Shown: in pieces, positions 25,636 through 33,827 of the stretch
Position numbering within the stretch: the stretch's first letter is position 1
Layout: every line of letters starts with the position of its first letter
Source of the DNA: Halanaerobium praevalens DSM 2228
GTDB taxonomy: Bacteria > Bacillota > Halanaerobiia > Halanaerobiales > Halanaerobiaceae
Length of the DNA stretch: 64,000 nucleotides
Reading direction: 5' to 3'
Assembly (NCBI RefSeq): GCF_000165465.1
Contig: NC_017455.1
Location: forward strand, 496,001-560,000
Program-made: the position numbers and the translations under genes
Notes under the pieces: model-generated
Seen by the model: only the letters and a program-made list of their open reading frames with translations
Databases searched by the model: none
What the model was told of the DNA's origin: nothing

Positions 25636-27198
25636 TTAATTATTATTAAGCTGGTAATAAAGCTCATCTCCAAGTTTCCAGTAACGATTTTCAGTCCAGT
25701 GCATTAAAGATTTAGTGTGATTTGTTAATAATTCTTTAACAGCTTTTTCATCTTGAGTTATATCAAGAATAACAGCCTTTTCTTCAATTTCTTTTTGTAA
25801 TTCAAACATATGATTTTGCATTGGTTTTAAAACAGAATCAACTTCAGGTTTTAAATCCCCATAACGCATATTAACAAAGTCATCTACGCGAGCAAAAGCC
25901 CACCAAGAAGAATCTCTATCAAATTTATCTCTGTTTAGAGTTTTCCAGGAAGTAGGTACAGCTTCAACACCAACATTCATTGGCACAAAAGGACTATTTT
26001 CTGGGTTATCAAGTCCAAACCAGATTACTCCTCCAATTTCATCAGGAAGCCAATTTCTTGATTGGGAAACAAAGAAATAAGAACAGTAATAACGAGCAAT
26101 TGGACGATAATATTCAAGATCTAATAATTGACGAGCTGCTCCATCTGCCTGTGGAGTAGCATAAACACTTTTTTTCATTTCTCCACTTTCGTCTTCATAA
26201 TACCAATTTTCATTGTCAGCCATATCATAAGGAGAATTTTCAGAAGTATCTCTAAACATTGCTATAACATCTTGAGCAGATACTTTTTTATCAGGCTTAA
26301 TAGAAAATGGATATTCTGCTGCTTTGTTATAATTCCAATTTTTAGATGGTGCCATTTCACTATAAACTCTCCAAAGTCTAAGACTAGTATCATCTTTTAC
26401 ATCACCATATACTTCATTCCAATAAAATTCTTCATTACTCTCAGAATCATAAATCCCAAGTTCTTCAGCTACCGCAATATAGTTATCAGAAACCATCATA
26501 TCATCTGCATCTGGATCTATTTTTCTGATTCTACTAAAATTAGGAACTACTGTTACATGGTTATCAGGTACTTTTTTAGCTGCCCAGACAGCACCAGGTT
26601 TTCCACTTTCAGGTGTCCATAAAGGACCAACTCCAAAAATTTCAAAAACCCAAACTTCATTTTTATCAGCAACTGTTAAGCATTCTCCTAAATAACAAGA
26701 TTCTTTGTATCCATATTTTTCAGCAAGTTTTCCCATTAATTTAATTGCTTCTCGAGCTGTTTTAGTTCTTTGGAGGGCAAAAATTTCTAACTGTTCAATA
26801 GTCATAATTGCTTCTTCACTATTAGTAGTTTCTCTTGCTCCGCCTAATGTAGTTTCACCAATAATTAATTGATGTTCATTTGCATAAGGATAAGCACCAT
26901 GAAAATATTTATAAGTATGTTCAGCTTGAGGTATTTCTCCGAGTTTAACTAAATCCATATGATCACCGTAAACAATATTTTCGTAAACTGGAGCCATTGT
27001 TCCAGACTCATGATCTTGAGCTGGAATAATTTGAATTCTAGAATCATATCTACCATCAACAGTGTGAGAAGTTATAACAGAACCATCAGTTGAAGCATCT
27101 TTACCAACAACAATATCAGTACAAGCTAAAGCAGAGCCACTAAGAACTAAAGTGATAATTAACAACAAGATTGTAGAAGTAGCAATTTTTCTTTTCAT
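25636..27198 (-). CDS. exported C69-family dipeptidase (paralogue 2)
   Basis: A 520-residue paralogue of the downstream gene. It has a signal peptide (about 1-25) and the candidate nucleophile Cys26 in 'CTDIVVGKDASTDGS'. Shared blocks are 'HTYKYFHGAYPYANEH', 'QRTKTAREAIKLMGKLAEKYGY' and 'IKPDKKVSAQDV'. AAAGGGGA lies upstream of the ATG and only 13 bases separate it from paralogue 1. Two diverged copies side by side suggest different peptide specificities. The Cys at +1 of the exported form raises the alternative that it is lipidated, but the -2 and -3 residues fit a lipobox poorly. Confidence 0.85.
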   Translation of the reverse strand: MKRKIATSTILLLIITLVLSGSALACTDIVVGKDASTDGSVITSHTVDGRYDSRIQIIPAQDHESGTMAPVYENIVYGDHMDLVKLGEIPQAEHTYKYFHGAYPYANEHQLIIGETTLGGARETTNSEEAIMTIEQLEIFALQRTKTAREAIKLMGKLAEKYGYKESCYLGECLTVADKNEVWVFEIFGVGPLWTPESGKPGAVWAAKKVPDNHVTVVPNFSRIRKIDPDADDMMVSDNYIAVAEELGIYDSESNEEFYWNEVYGDVKDDTSLRLWRVYSEMAPSKNWNYNKAAEYPFSIKPDKKVSAQDVIAMFRDTSENSPYDMADNENWYYEDESGEMKKSVYATPQADGAARQLLDLEYYRPIARYYCSYFFVSQSRNWLPDEIGGVIWFGLDNPENSPFVPMNVGVEAVPTSWKTLNRDKFDRDSSWWAFARVDDFVNMRYGDLKPEVDSVLKPMQNHMFELQKEIEEKAVILDITQDEKAVKELLTNHTKSLMHWTENRYWKLGDELYYQLNNN

Positions 27199-27223
27199 TT
27201 TTTAGAAATCCCCTTTCTAATTG

Positions 27224-28396
27224 TTATTCATAATAAACACGATCTGAATCCATATTAGCTGGATTTTTAAAATAATGCCCAACCCCATTTTCTATAATTT
27301 CTGCATATTTAGGCACATTTTTAATTTCTATCTCCTTTCCGGGGTTCATTTGGTTCCAGATCTGAGCAACCATTAGTGTAGTAGAACAGTGTCTGCCAAC
27401 TCGAACTTCAATTGGCCATCCGTCTTCATCAATTGTTTCATATAAAAGTCCAAATTCTCCTGCTCTTTGAACAAATGGATCTTGGCCTCTTAAAAGTAGA
27501 TCTTCATCTGTTACTCCACGAACTCGATCTAAAAACGGTTCTGGAGTTTCGAAAAGCAGTGAAACAGCATCTGAATGATCTCCTACCTCTCTGTGAGAGA
27601 GTCCATGTAAAGATTTAGGAGAAAATTCCATACTAATTGGCTCTTCAAATTCCATATCAGTTAAAGTCATTGAAGACATAGCAGCAATATTTCGACCAGA
27701 TTCATGAGCAACAATTGTACTAATTACTGGATATTCTAATTCTGCTTCATGATAATCAATGAAGAGATCAACCTTTTCTTTTTCAATAACTTGCATAAAA
27801 GCATAGTTTACTTGTTCAGTAAATGAACCATCTTTTTTGCCAGGCCAGGTTCGATTAAAGTTTCGAATATCCATATAAGCTAACATCTGTTTGCTGGGAT
27901 AATGAACATATACTTCAGGATCAGGCCAAGAATCTAGGGGGTTAGTCCATCTGTCTCCCATTCTATATTTTTTGGCTCCCCAATCTGTTTCTATAGTATA
28001 AAACTGTGGGTAAGCATCGCCAGGTCTAGTTACTGTCGAAGCACTCCTGTTAGCCCTAATAGCAAGAATTAATTTTCCTTTTTCTAAAATAGCATTTTCA
28101 GCAAATATTTCTGCACTAAGATTCGATGCTGGTTCTTCTGGGTGTGATCCACCTATGGCAAAGAAAGTAGCACCTGGTTTTCCACTATCTAAAATATAAA
28201 TATTACAATCCGCTACTGTACCTTTTAAAGGTTGGTAATAATCACCTAATGTATTGACTTGAGTAACAGATTTGCTTGTAACTACTGCTTCTTTGTGATT
28301 TCTGTGTTCAGTAAAAGCTTGACCTGAGATAACTAAAGCACTAATAACTATCACAGCGGTTATAACTTTGACTAAGATTAGATTTTTGCTAGACAT
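27224..28396 (-). CDS. exported M14/aspartoacylase-like zinc hydrolase
   Basis: A 390-residue protein with an N-terminal hydrophobic signal or anchor (about 8-28). Zinc-ligand motifs typical of M14/succinylglutamate-desuccinylase proteins are visible: H85-P-E-E88 in 'GGSHPEEPAS', 'NFNRTWPG' near 179-186 (the N-R-x-x-P substrate-carboxylate loop) and H216 in 'FIDYHEAE'. Such enzymes remove amino acids or acyl groups from peptide-like substrates. GAGGTG precedes the ATG. It sits between a permease and two dipeptidases in one operon, suggesting a shared extracellular peptide or polyamide substrate. Confidence 0.7.
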   Translation of the reverse strand: MSSKNLILVKVITAVIVISALVISGQAFTEHRNHKEAVVTSKSVTQVNTLGDYYQPLKGTVADCNIYILDSGKPGATFFAIGGSHPEEPASNLSAEIFAENAILEKGKLILAIRANRSASTVTRPGDAYPQFYTIETDWGAKKYRMGDRWTNPLDSWPDPEVYVHYPSKQMLAYMDIRNFNRTWPGKKDGSFTEQVNYAFMQVIEKEKVDLFIDYHEAELEYPVISTIVAHESGRNIAAMSSMTLTDMEFEEPISMEFSPKSLHGLSHREVGDHSDAVSLLFETPEPFLDRVRGVTDEDLLLRGQDPFVQRAGEFGLLYETIDEDGWPIEVRVGRHCSTTLMVAQIWNQMNPGKEIEIKNVPKYAEIIENGVGHYFKNPANMDSDRVYYE

Positions 28397-28407
28397 CTTT
28401 TTTCACC

Positions 28408-28572
28408 TCATTTAATCCTCAATATTCTAAGAATAAAAGGGATTATTATTACTGAATAGAGTACAGCTTCCTGAGCATCTTTGGTTTTTATAATTTCTCT
28501 CAGGAGTACAAAGGCAATAAAAGCACTGATAAGGTAATAACTGAACTCTATAATTGAATTTATAATACCCAT
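28408..28572 (-). CDS. 54-residue membrane protein in the transporter operon
   Basis: A small protein with two hydrophobic segments (about 3-20 and 33-52) separated by a charged turn 'REIIKTKDAQ'. The ATG at 28572 lies 7 bases after GGAGG; an in-frame ATG at 28602 has no ribosome binding site and overlaps the upstream gene. It directly follows the DctM-like permease and may be its small partner, but it is far shorter than a DctQ subunit (which has four membrane segments). No family recognised. Confidence 0.6.
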   Translation of the reverse strand: MGIINSIIEFSYYLISAFIAFVLLREIIKTKDAQEAVLYSVIIIPFILRILRIK

Positions 28573-28591
28573 AAAATAACCTCCTGATTTA

Positions 28592-29881
28592 TTATCCTCC
28601 AACTAAAAATGACAATTGATTACTAAAAACAAGAAAAACAGTACATAAAGCCAAAATAAAGCCCATTGGAATTAAACAGGTTTTAAGAAAATCTTTATAA
28701 TATCTTCCCTGATAATTTAATTCAATGACTGTTGCTCGGCCTACTACAGCTGTTGGTGGTAAAATATCTCCTAAAGGCCACATTACTGCCATAGCAGAAA
28801 GAGTTATAACTGGATTAAAGCCTTTCATATTAAATAAGAAAATTAAGGGTACTCCAATTAAAGGTGCTACAGCATATTGTAATAATCCTTCTGAGACTGG
28901 TAAGATAAGAAACAATGAAGCAAATAAAAACCAGACTGGCAGAGTTACTATAGCAAGTGAGATTAAACCTCTAGCCCCACTTAAAGCCATAATTTGAATT
29001 AAAATACCAACAACAATCATAATTCCGACTAGGGGAATTAAAGATCTAATTGTTTTTCCCGCAATATTAAGAATATTTAATTTTTTAGGACTTAAAATAA
29101 ACATTACTGAAGCAGCAATTAAAAACATTAACGGCAGTCCTAAGATCGGCATTTTAAAAGGAAAGAGTCTTCCTGCAACAATTAAGATAATTAAGATCAA
29201 AAATGGAGTTCCAACTCTAAACCAATTCATTTCTGCTGGTGGTTCTGGTAGTTCAGCTAGAATTTTTTCTAGTTCTGGATTTTCTCCCTTTGATCCCAGA
29301 AAAAACATTGTAAATAAAGCCCCAATACTTGTAATTATAAATAAAGGCTGCATAAAACCAACATAGGGCATATTTGCTCCGGCTGCAGCCATCATAGCCC
29401 AAAGATTAATGGGAGGAGCTGCAGCACTCATTGAAGCACAAACGAAAATAATTGCAGCAGTTTTGGTTTCAGAAATTCCCATATAAACTAAAACAGTCCC
29501 AACAAGTGTACCAACAGTTAAAACTGTTGCTGCCCCAGCCCCAGTTAGAGCTCCGGGAATCATTAAGATAAAGGTTAGAAATAAAAGAGTTAAATAGCGG
29601 TGCTCATGGAACCTGATTATAATTTTTCTAACCATAAAGACTATACCACCTGATTCTTTAACAAGATTAATAAAGAGAGTAGCAGTAATAAATATTAGTG
29701 AAACATCATAATATGTAAATGCACCCTCAACTAAATGTCTAACCGGCAGACCACCGGTATGATAAATAGCAGCAGCAAGAGCTGACAAAAGCATAGCCAG
29801 CTCGGTTCCTAGTTTAAAGTAGTTGCCGATTGCAAAAGTTACTGCTATTATGATGAGTATAATTCCAGCATGTAAAAACAT
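28592..29881 (-). CDS. TRAP/DctM-like (ion-transporter superfamily) permease
   Basis: A 429-residue protein with about eleven hydrophobic segments, a repeated 'G(A)ATVLTVGT' region near 118-126 and 'MWPLGDILPPTAVVGRA' in the last quarter, as in large permeases of TRAP and related transporters. The ATG at 29881 lies 6 bases after GAGGTG; the in-frame GTG at 29890 is within that site. No DctP solute-binding protein accompanies it. Instead the operon begins with an exported DUF6305 protein, which could act as the extracytoplasmic binding partner. Substrate unknown; amino acid or acyl-amino acid uptake is inferred from the neighbours. Confidence 0.68.
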   Translation of the reverse strand: MFLHAGIILIIIAVTFAIGNYFKLGTELAMLLSALAAAIYHTGGLPVRHLVEGAFTYYDVSLIFITATLFINLVKESGGIVFMVRKIIIRFHEHRYLTLLFLTFILMIPGALTGAGAATVLTVGTLVGTVLVYMGISETKTAAIIFVCASMSAAAPPINLWAMMAAAGANMPYVGFMQPLFIITSIGALFTMFFLGSKGENPELEKILAELPEPPAEMNWFRVGTPFLILIILIVAGRLFPFKMPILGLPLMFLIAASVMFILSPKKLNILNIAGKTIRSLIPLVGIMIVVGILIQIMALSGARGLISLAIVTLPVWFLFASLFLILPVSEGLLQYAVAPLIGVPLIFLFNMKGFNPVITLSAMAVMWPLGDILPPTAVVGRATVIELNYQGRYYKDFLKTCLIPMGFILALCTVFLVFSNQLSFLVGG

Positions 29882-29914
29882 TAAATACACCTCATTTCAG
29901 TAACAGTTAAACTT

Positions 29915-30478
29915 TTATTTGATATCAAATAATTCTTGAAAAGCTTTTCCCATTTCATTATTTTTATCAAAAAATATTGCTGGGATATTTAATTCTTCAC
30001 TTTTTTTACTAAAAAAGTCATCTTGATTACTTGAATCTTTAATAATTAGAGCATCACTTTGGGGCATAACAATTTCGATTGATTGAGCATCATTTTCATC
30101 TGCTCGTCTTGACATACCTTCAATATGAGCACCTAAGACCTGAAGCCCATTTTCTTTGGCAGTTTCAATTAAATTGTCAATTCTTTTAGCTTCTTGTTTC
30201 ATATTTGTGCCCGCAGCACCCATGCCTTTACCACTAGTACCCATGGTGACAATTAGAGTTTTGTAATTATTACCTTTTAAACCTTCGGCAGTTAAAAGAT
30301 CTTTTTGCTCAGCTTTAATTCCAACTTGTTGAGCAATCATTTTAACCATTAATGCACCAGGACTTTGACCACAGGTTGTGACTACAACTGGCTCTTCAAA
30401 GACCGGCATTGCAGCAGCACCAACAAATGTTAAAGTAAATAAGGTGATGACTGTTAAAAATAAGATTTTCTTAATCAT
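29915..30478 (-). CDS. exported DUF6305 protein
   Basis: A 187-residue protein with a signal peptide (about 1-22) and a single alpha/beta domain. Ordered motifs are 'VTTCGQSPGALMVKM', 'TLIVTMGTSGKGMGAAG', 'RRADENDAQSIEIVMPQSD' and 'FFSKKSEELNIPA'. The same motifs occur in the same order in the first 175 residues of the fusion protein at 32619-33827. The Rossmann-like pattern and export suggest a binding protein rather than an enzyme. The ribosome binding site GGAGG precedes the ATG. It heads the operon that continues into the permease. Identification as DUF6305 is from memory; function is unknown. Confidence 0.65.
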   Translation of the reverse strand: MIKKILFLTVITLFTLTFVGAAAMPVFEEPVVVTTCGQSPGALMVKMIAQQVGIKAEQKDLLTAEGLKGNNYKTLIVTMGTSGKGMGAAGTNMKQEAKRIDNLIETAKENGLQVLGAHIEGMSRRADENDAQSIEIVMPQSDALIIKDSSNQDDFFSKKSEELNIPAIFFDKNNEMGKAFQELFDIK

Positions 30479-30582
30479 AATTTTACCTCCTTTTTTTAAT
30501 TAGATATTTTCTTCACATAACTATATTTCCACTATTGTTGAAAGATTCCTACTTTTTCTCTTATTTCTCTTAAAAAATAAAA

Positions 30583-30626
30583 ACCACCAATTTAAATTAG
30601 CTTTTTTAAAAGCCTAAATTGGTGGT
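30583..30626 (-). terminator. terminator after the response regulator gene
   Basis: On the minus strand ACCACCAATTTA and TAAATTGGTGGT form a perfect 12-pair stem followed by TTTTTATTTTTT. It ends the pgs/two-component operon upstream of the DUF6305 operon. Confidence 0.88.
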
Positions 30627-30638
30627 GAAAAACTTAGG

Positions 30639-31268
30639 TTAAATTTTACTAGTTAGTTGATAATGATGGACAGGACGACCGATTTGACCATAATTTAATT
30701 TTACTTTTGCTAAGTTTTCATCATTTAAATAATTCAAATAACGATGGACTGTTTGGTAGGCTAAATTAGTTCCTGCTGAAATTTGGCTAATAGTTTCAGC
30801 TTTTTCTTTTTCTTTTAAATAATCAAAAATAATAGAAAGAGTTTTAAGAGTCATTCCTTTTGGGATATCTAAATCCTTTATAGCGGAATCTTTATGTTCA
30901 AGTTGGGGACTATAACTTAGGTGGAGCTTAATTCTAGAAATTAAATCAGCAGTTTTTATTGGCTTATTGGCAAAATCATCTGCTCCAGCTTCTAAGAATT
31001 TTTCAGCTAGATCTAAAGATTCATCAACTGTTAAGACTAAAATAGTAATTTCTTCATTAATTTTTCTAATCTTTTTTACTAATTTTAGTCCATTAATATC
31101 AGGCATATGATAATCAACTAATAGAAGATCAAATTTATTATTTTTAATTTGTTTTAAGGCATCTAAACCACTAGCTGTAGTTTTTAAATTTAGATCTGCT
31201 ACTTCAGCAATGGCTTCTAAGGTAAATAGAATATCTTGTTGGTCATCGACTGCTAATATTTTTTTCAT
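30639..31268 (-). CDS. response regulator, CitB/DctR-like
   Basis: A 209-residue two-component response regulator. The receiver domain (1-115) has the acidic pair D8-D9, phospho-acceptor D52 in 'LLVDYHMPD', T80 and K102. The C-terminal part (about 138-205) looks like a winged helix similar to the CitB/DcuR group ('ISQISAGTNLAYQTVHRYLNYL' near 161-182), which often controls carboxylate or amino-acid uptake. The start overlaps the kinase gene by 26 bases, with GAGGTGA inside the kinase coding region, showing tight coupling. Likely targets are the adjacent operons; no operator could be identified. Confidence 0.85.
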   Translation of the reverse strand: MKKILAVDDQQDILFTLEAIAEVADLNLKTTASGLDALKQIKNNKFDLLLVDYHMPDINGLKLVKKIRKINEEITILVLTVDESLDLAEKFLEAGADDFANKPIKTADLISRIKLHLSYSPQLEHKDSAIKDLDIPKGMTLKTLSIIFDYLKEKEKAETISQISAGTNLAYQTVHRYLNYLNDENLAKVKLNYGQIGRPVHHYQLTSKI

Positions 31269-32628
31269 TTTCTGTCACCTCTGGTAATAATATTTTAGCT
31301 TTAGTTCCTTGATTTAATTTACTTTCTATTCTAATTTCTCCATTGTGACTTGCTATCACATCTTTAACGAAATGGAGTCCTAATCCAGTATTTTCTATTC
31401 CTGTTGTATAACCTATTTTCCAAATATTATTAAGTTTGTCAGCTGGAATTCCCTGGCCATTATCCGTTATTGTTATTTTGATTAATTTATGTAATTTTTT
31501 TGCCCTAATTTTAATTTTCCCATTCTTTAAATCAATAGCTTTTAGGGCATTATCAATTAAATTAATTAAAGCTCTGGATAACCTAACTTTATTTGCTTTT
31601 AGCATTAAATTATCATTATATTCAAAAGATAGGTGGTCATCAATTTCTTCTAAAGCAAGTTGGATTTTAAGAAAATTAAATAATTCAGCTATTGATATCT
31701 TTCTTTTTTTATCATCATAAAGTATTTCTGAGATCATCTGGCCCATTTTATCAGCTGATTCGCTTATTTTTTCTGTATATTTATGTATTTTTTTATCTTC
31801 AACTTTTAAGCCTATTACCCCACTTAAACCCTGAATTGTAACAAGGGGAGTTTTTAAATCATGGACTAAATGTTTGATCTCACTAAAATATCTAGATTTA
31901 ACTGCTTCTAATTCTAATTCTCGTATCTTTTTTTCTTTTTCTTTACTTTCAGCCATTAACTTTAAATTATTATAATAATAAATAACTACTCTGGTTAAAA
32001 TTAGAGCATTAATCATAATTATGATTGAAAAAGTAAAACCAAAAAAATTCATTATATATTCGGCCCCTATAAATTCTGTTACTTCCCTAATTGAAACTAT
32101 AATTTCTCCTCTGCCAAAACCATAATCACTTAAAAACGGAATAATATCAAGCCAATCAATACTAAATAAGAAAAGAGAAATGATAATTGTTTTAATAAAA
32201 ATATGATGAATATCTTTAGTCATTAAATGGAGAATAAAAATGATTAAAATTGTTAGATAAGAAGGGCCAGCAAAAACAAAATCAATATTATAAATTAAAG
32301 TAATTAATTGATAAATTATGGGGATAATTATTAAAGTAATAAAAAAAGTGAAATTTTTAAAAGAACTTAGATTTTCAATGCTTTCTGCTAAGATAAAAGC
32401 TCCTAAATAAATAGGAAGATGTCTAAGAGTATTTAAAATAACTAATTTAGCAGAAACTAAAAGTAGTAAACCACTGTCTTGGCTTGCTATACTTTGATAT
32501 AGCTGGTGTAAAAGGTTGAATTGTGGTTTTTTAGTAAAAAAAGGTAAAACAAGGGCTCCTATAATTATAATTAAAGCTGCTAAAAATTTATTTTTGTCAA
32601 CTTTGCTAAAATCAAGTTCTAAGGCCAT
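31243..32628 (-). CDS. membrane sensor histidine kinase
   Basis: A 461-residue kinase with about six hydrophobic segments in the first 220 residues, a short coiled linker (228-248), then a HisKA-type dimerisation domain with phospho-acceptor His256 in 'HLVHDLKTP'. The HATPase_c domain has 'LINLIDNALKAI' (N box), 'DNGQGIP' (G1) and 'TGLGLHFV' (G2). There is no large extracellular domain, so sensing is likely within the membrane or through a partner such as DUF6305. It overlaps the preceding fusion gene by 10 bases and the response regulator by 26. Confidence 0.87.
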   Translation of the reverse strand: MALELDFSKVDKNKFLAALIIIIGALVLPFFTKKPQFNLLHQLYQSIASQDSGLLLLVSAKLVILNTLRHLPIYLGAFILAESIENLSSFKNFTFFITLIIIPIIYQLITLIYNIDFVFAGPSYLTILIIFILHLMTKDIHHIFIKTIIISLFLFSIDWLDIIPFLSDYGFGRGEIIVSIREVTEFIGAEYIMNFFGFTFSIIIMINALILTRVVIYYYNNLKLMAESKEKEKKIRELELEAVKSRYFSEIKHLVHDLKTPLVTIQGLSGVIGLKVEDKKIHKYTEKISESADKMGQMISEILYDDKKRKISIAELFNFLKIQLALEEIDDHLSFEYNDNLMLKANKVRLSRALINLIDNALKAIDLKNGKIKIRAKKLHKLIKITITDNGQGIPADKLNNIWKIGYTTGIENTGLGLHFVKDVIASHNGEIRIESKLNQGTKAKILLPEVTENEKNISSR

Positions 32629-33827
32629 ACTAGTTCAACTCCATTTGCTTTTAAAAATAACTCGATTAAGTTGAGTTGATAATTAATTCTTTTTGCTAAA
32701 GTTAATTTTTGACAGGTTTCTAGGGTAAAAGCTGGAATTTTCAAATGTTTACCAGTTGCCTGAGTTAAACTACCAGTTTTGGGAGGGCTAATTAAGCTAA
32801 ATTTTTCAATTTGCTTTTCTATGTCCTGATTAATTAACTCTACTACTTGTGCTCCTTGCCAAACTGATTGAGCAGTTGGATAAGCAATTATGGACTGACC
32901 CACATAATTTTTATTTAAACGATTAAAATTTTCAGATTCATGTAAATCAAGTAAAAGTTGAGGAGCAATTTTTTTAATTAAATCAAAGATAGCTGCAGCC
33001 CTTATTTGAGTATTAGTTATTTTTTTTGAGGGAGGAAAAGATCTATTAAGTTTTTCTGATTGAGGATAATTTCTTTGATTTTTATTACAGGCTTGGGGAT
33101 TTGCTCGTGGAATTACAACTAAACGACCTCCTTTGACCTCTGCTTTTTTAAGTTTTAAAGCAGCTAATTGAGATGCTATTTCATCACCATGAATACCAGC
33201 ATTTATTAAAATAGTTTTTGCTTTAGCTTGTCCATTAATATAGTAGGCAACATTTTTGGATTCTCCCTGAAAAAGTTTAGCAATTATTGGTTTTATTTGA
33301 GATAAATTTTCTGCTATAGCCAAAGGAATATCATTTTTTTGAGCTTTTTTTGAAAAATAATTATCAAAATTACTTTTTTTAGCGATAATTAAATAATCAG
33401 CAGCAGGAGCTACAAGTTCAAGTAATTGATCAGATTTTTGATCTCTACGATTTTTGCCACCTAGATGGGTTAAAATTATAAACTTGTTCTCCTGTTTTGC
33501 CTTTTTTATTAAAGCTCTACATCTTTTGAGTTCAGCTTCAAAATCAATTCCAGCTGCACTTATTCCTTTACAACTGTGACCGACTGCAATAATTAAAGTA
33601 GGATAATTTTCAATAGACTCAGCTTTTAATAAGGAATGATAGGTAAAATGAATATTTTGATTTTCTAGAACAACTTTGATCAGTAAACCATCAGGATTTT
33701 GACCAAGAGAGGTAACAGCTACAGGTTGAGCAGGATAATATTCTATATTTTTTGCTGAGCTAAAAAGATTAAAGCTCAAAAGAATGAGCAGACAGATTAC
33801 AATAACAATCCAAAAACTAGATTTCAT
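32619..33827 (-). CDS. DUF6305-like domain fused to M14-type zinc hydrolase
   Basis: A 402-residue protein with an N-terminal signal anchor (about 5-24). Residues 30-187 repeat the motif order of the exported DUF6305 protein ('LGQNPDGLLIK', 'VGHSCKGISAAG', 'YFSKKAQKNDIPL'). Residues 195-402 form an M14/AstE-like hydrolase: H213-G-D-E216, 'NRSFP' at 261-265, H296 in 'LLDLHES', and a late 'TLETCQ' with the presumed catalytic Glu. The fusion ties a possible binding module to an amidohydrolase acting outside the membrane. It overlaps pgsW by 11 bases, so its product probably acts on the polymer made by PgsB-PgsC. Confidence 0.72.
   Translation of the reverse strand: MKSSFWIVIVICLLILLSFNLFSSAKNIEYYPAQPVAVTSLGQNPDGLLIKVVLENQNIHFTYHSLLKAESIENYPTLIIAVGHSCKGISAAGIDFEAELKRCRALIKKAKQENKFIILTHLGGKNRRDQKSDQLLELVAPAADYLIIAKKSNFDNYFSKKAQKNDIPLAIAENLSQIKPIIAKLFQGESKNVAYYINGQAKAKTILINAGIHGDEIASQLAALKLKKAEVKGGRLVVIPRANPQACNKNQRNYPQSEKLNRSFPPSKKITNTQIRAAAIFDLIKKIAPQLLLDLHESENFNRLNKNYVGQSIIAYPTAQSVWQGAQVVELINQDIEKQIEKFSLISPPKTGSLTQATGKHLKIPAFTLETCQKLTLAKRINYQLNLIELFLKANGVELVWP

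Noticed and set aside
26128-26622. 164-codon open frame on the plus strand
   Set aside because: Lies wholly antisense to the C69 dipeptidase gene, has an odd Ile/Phe/Arg-rich composition and no ribosome binding site.
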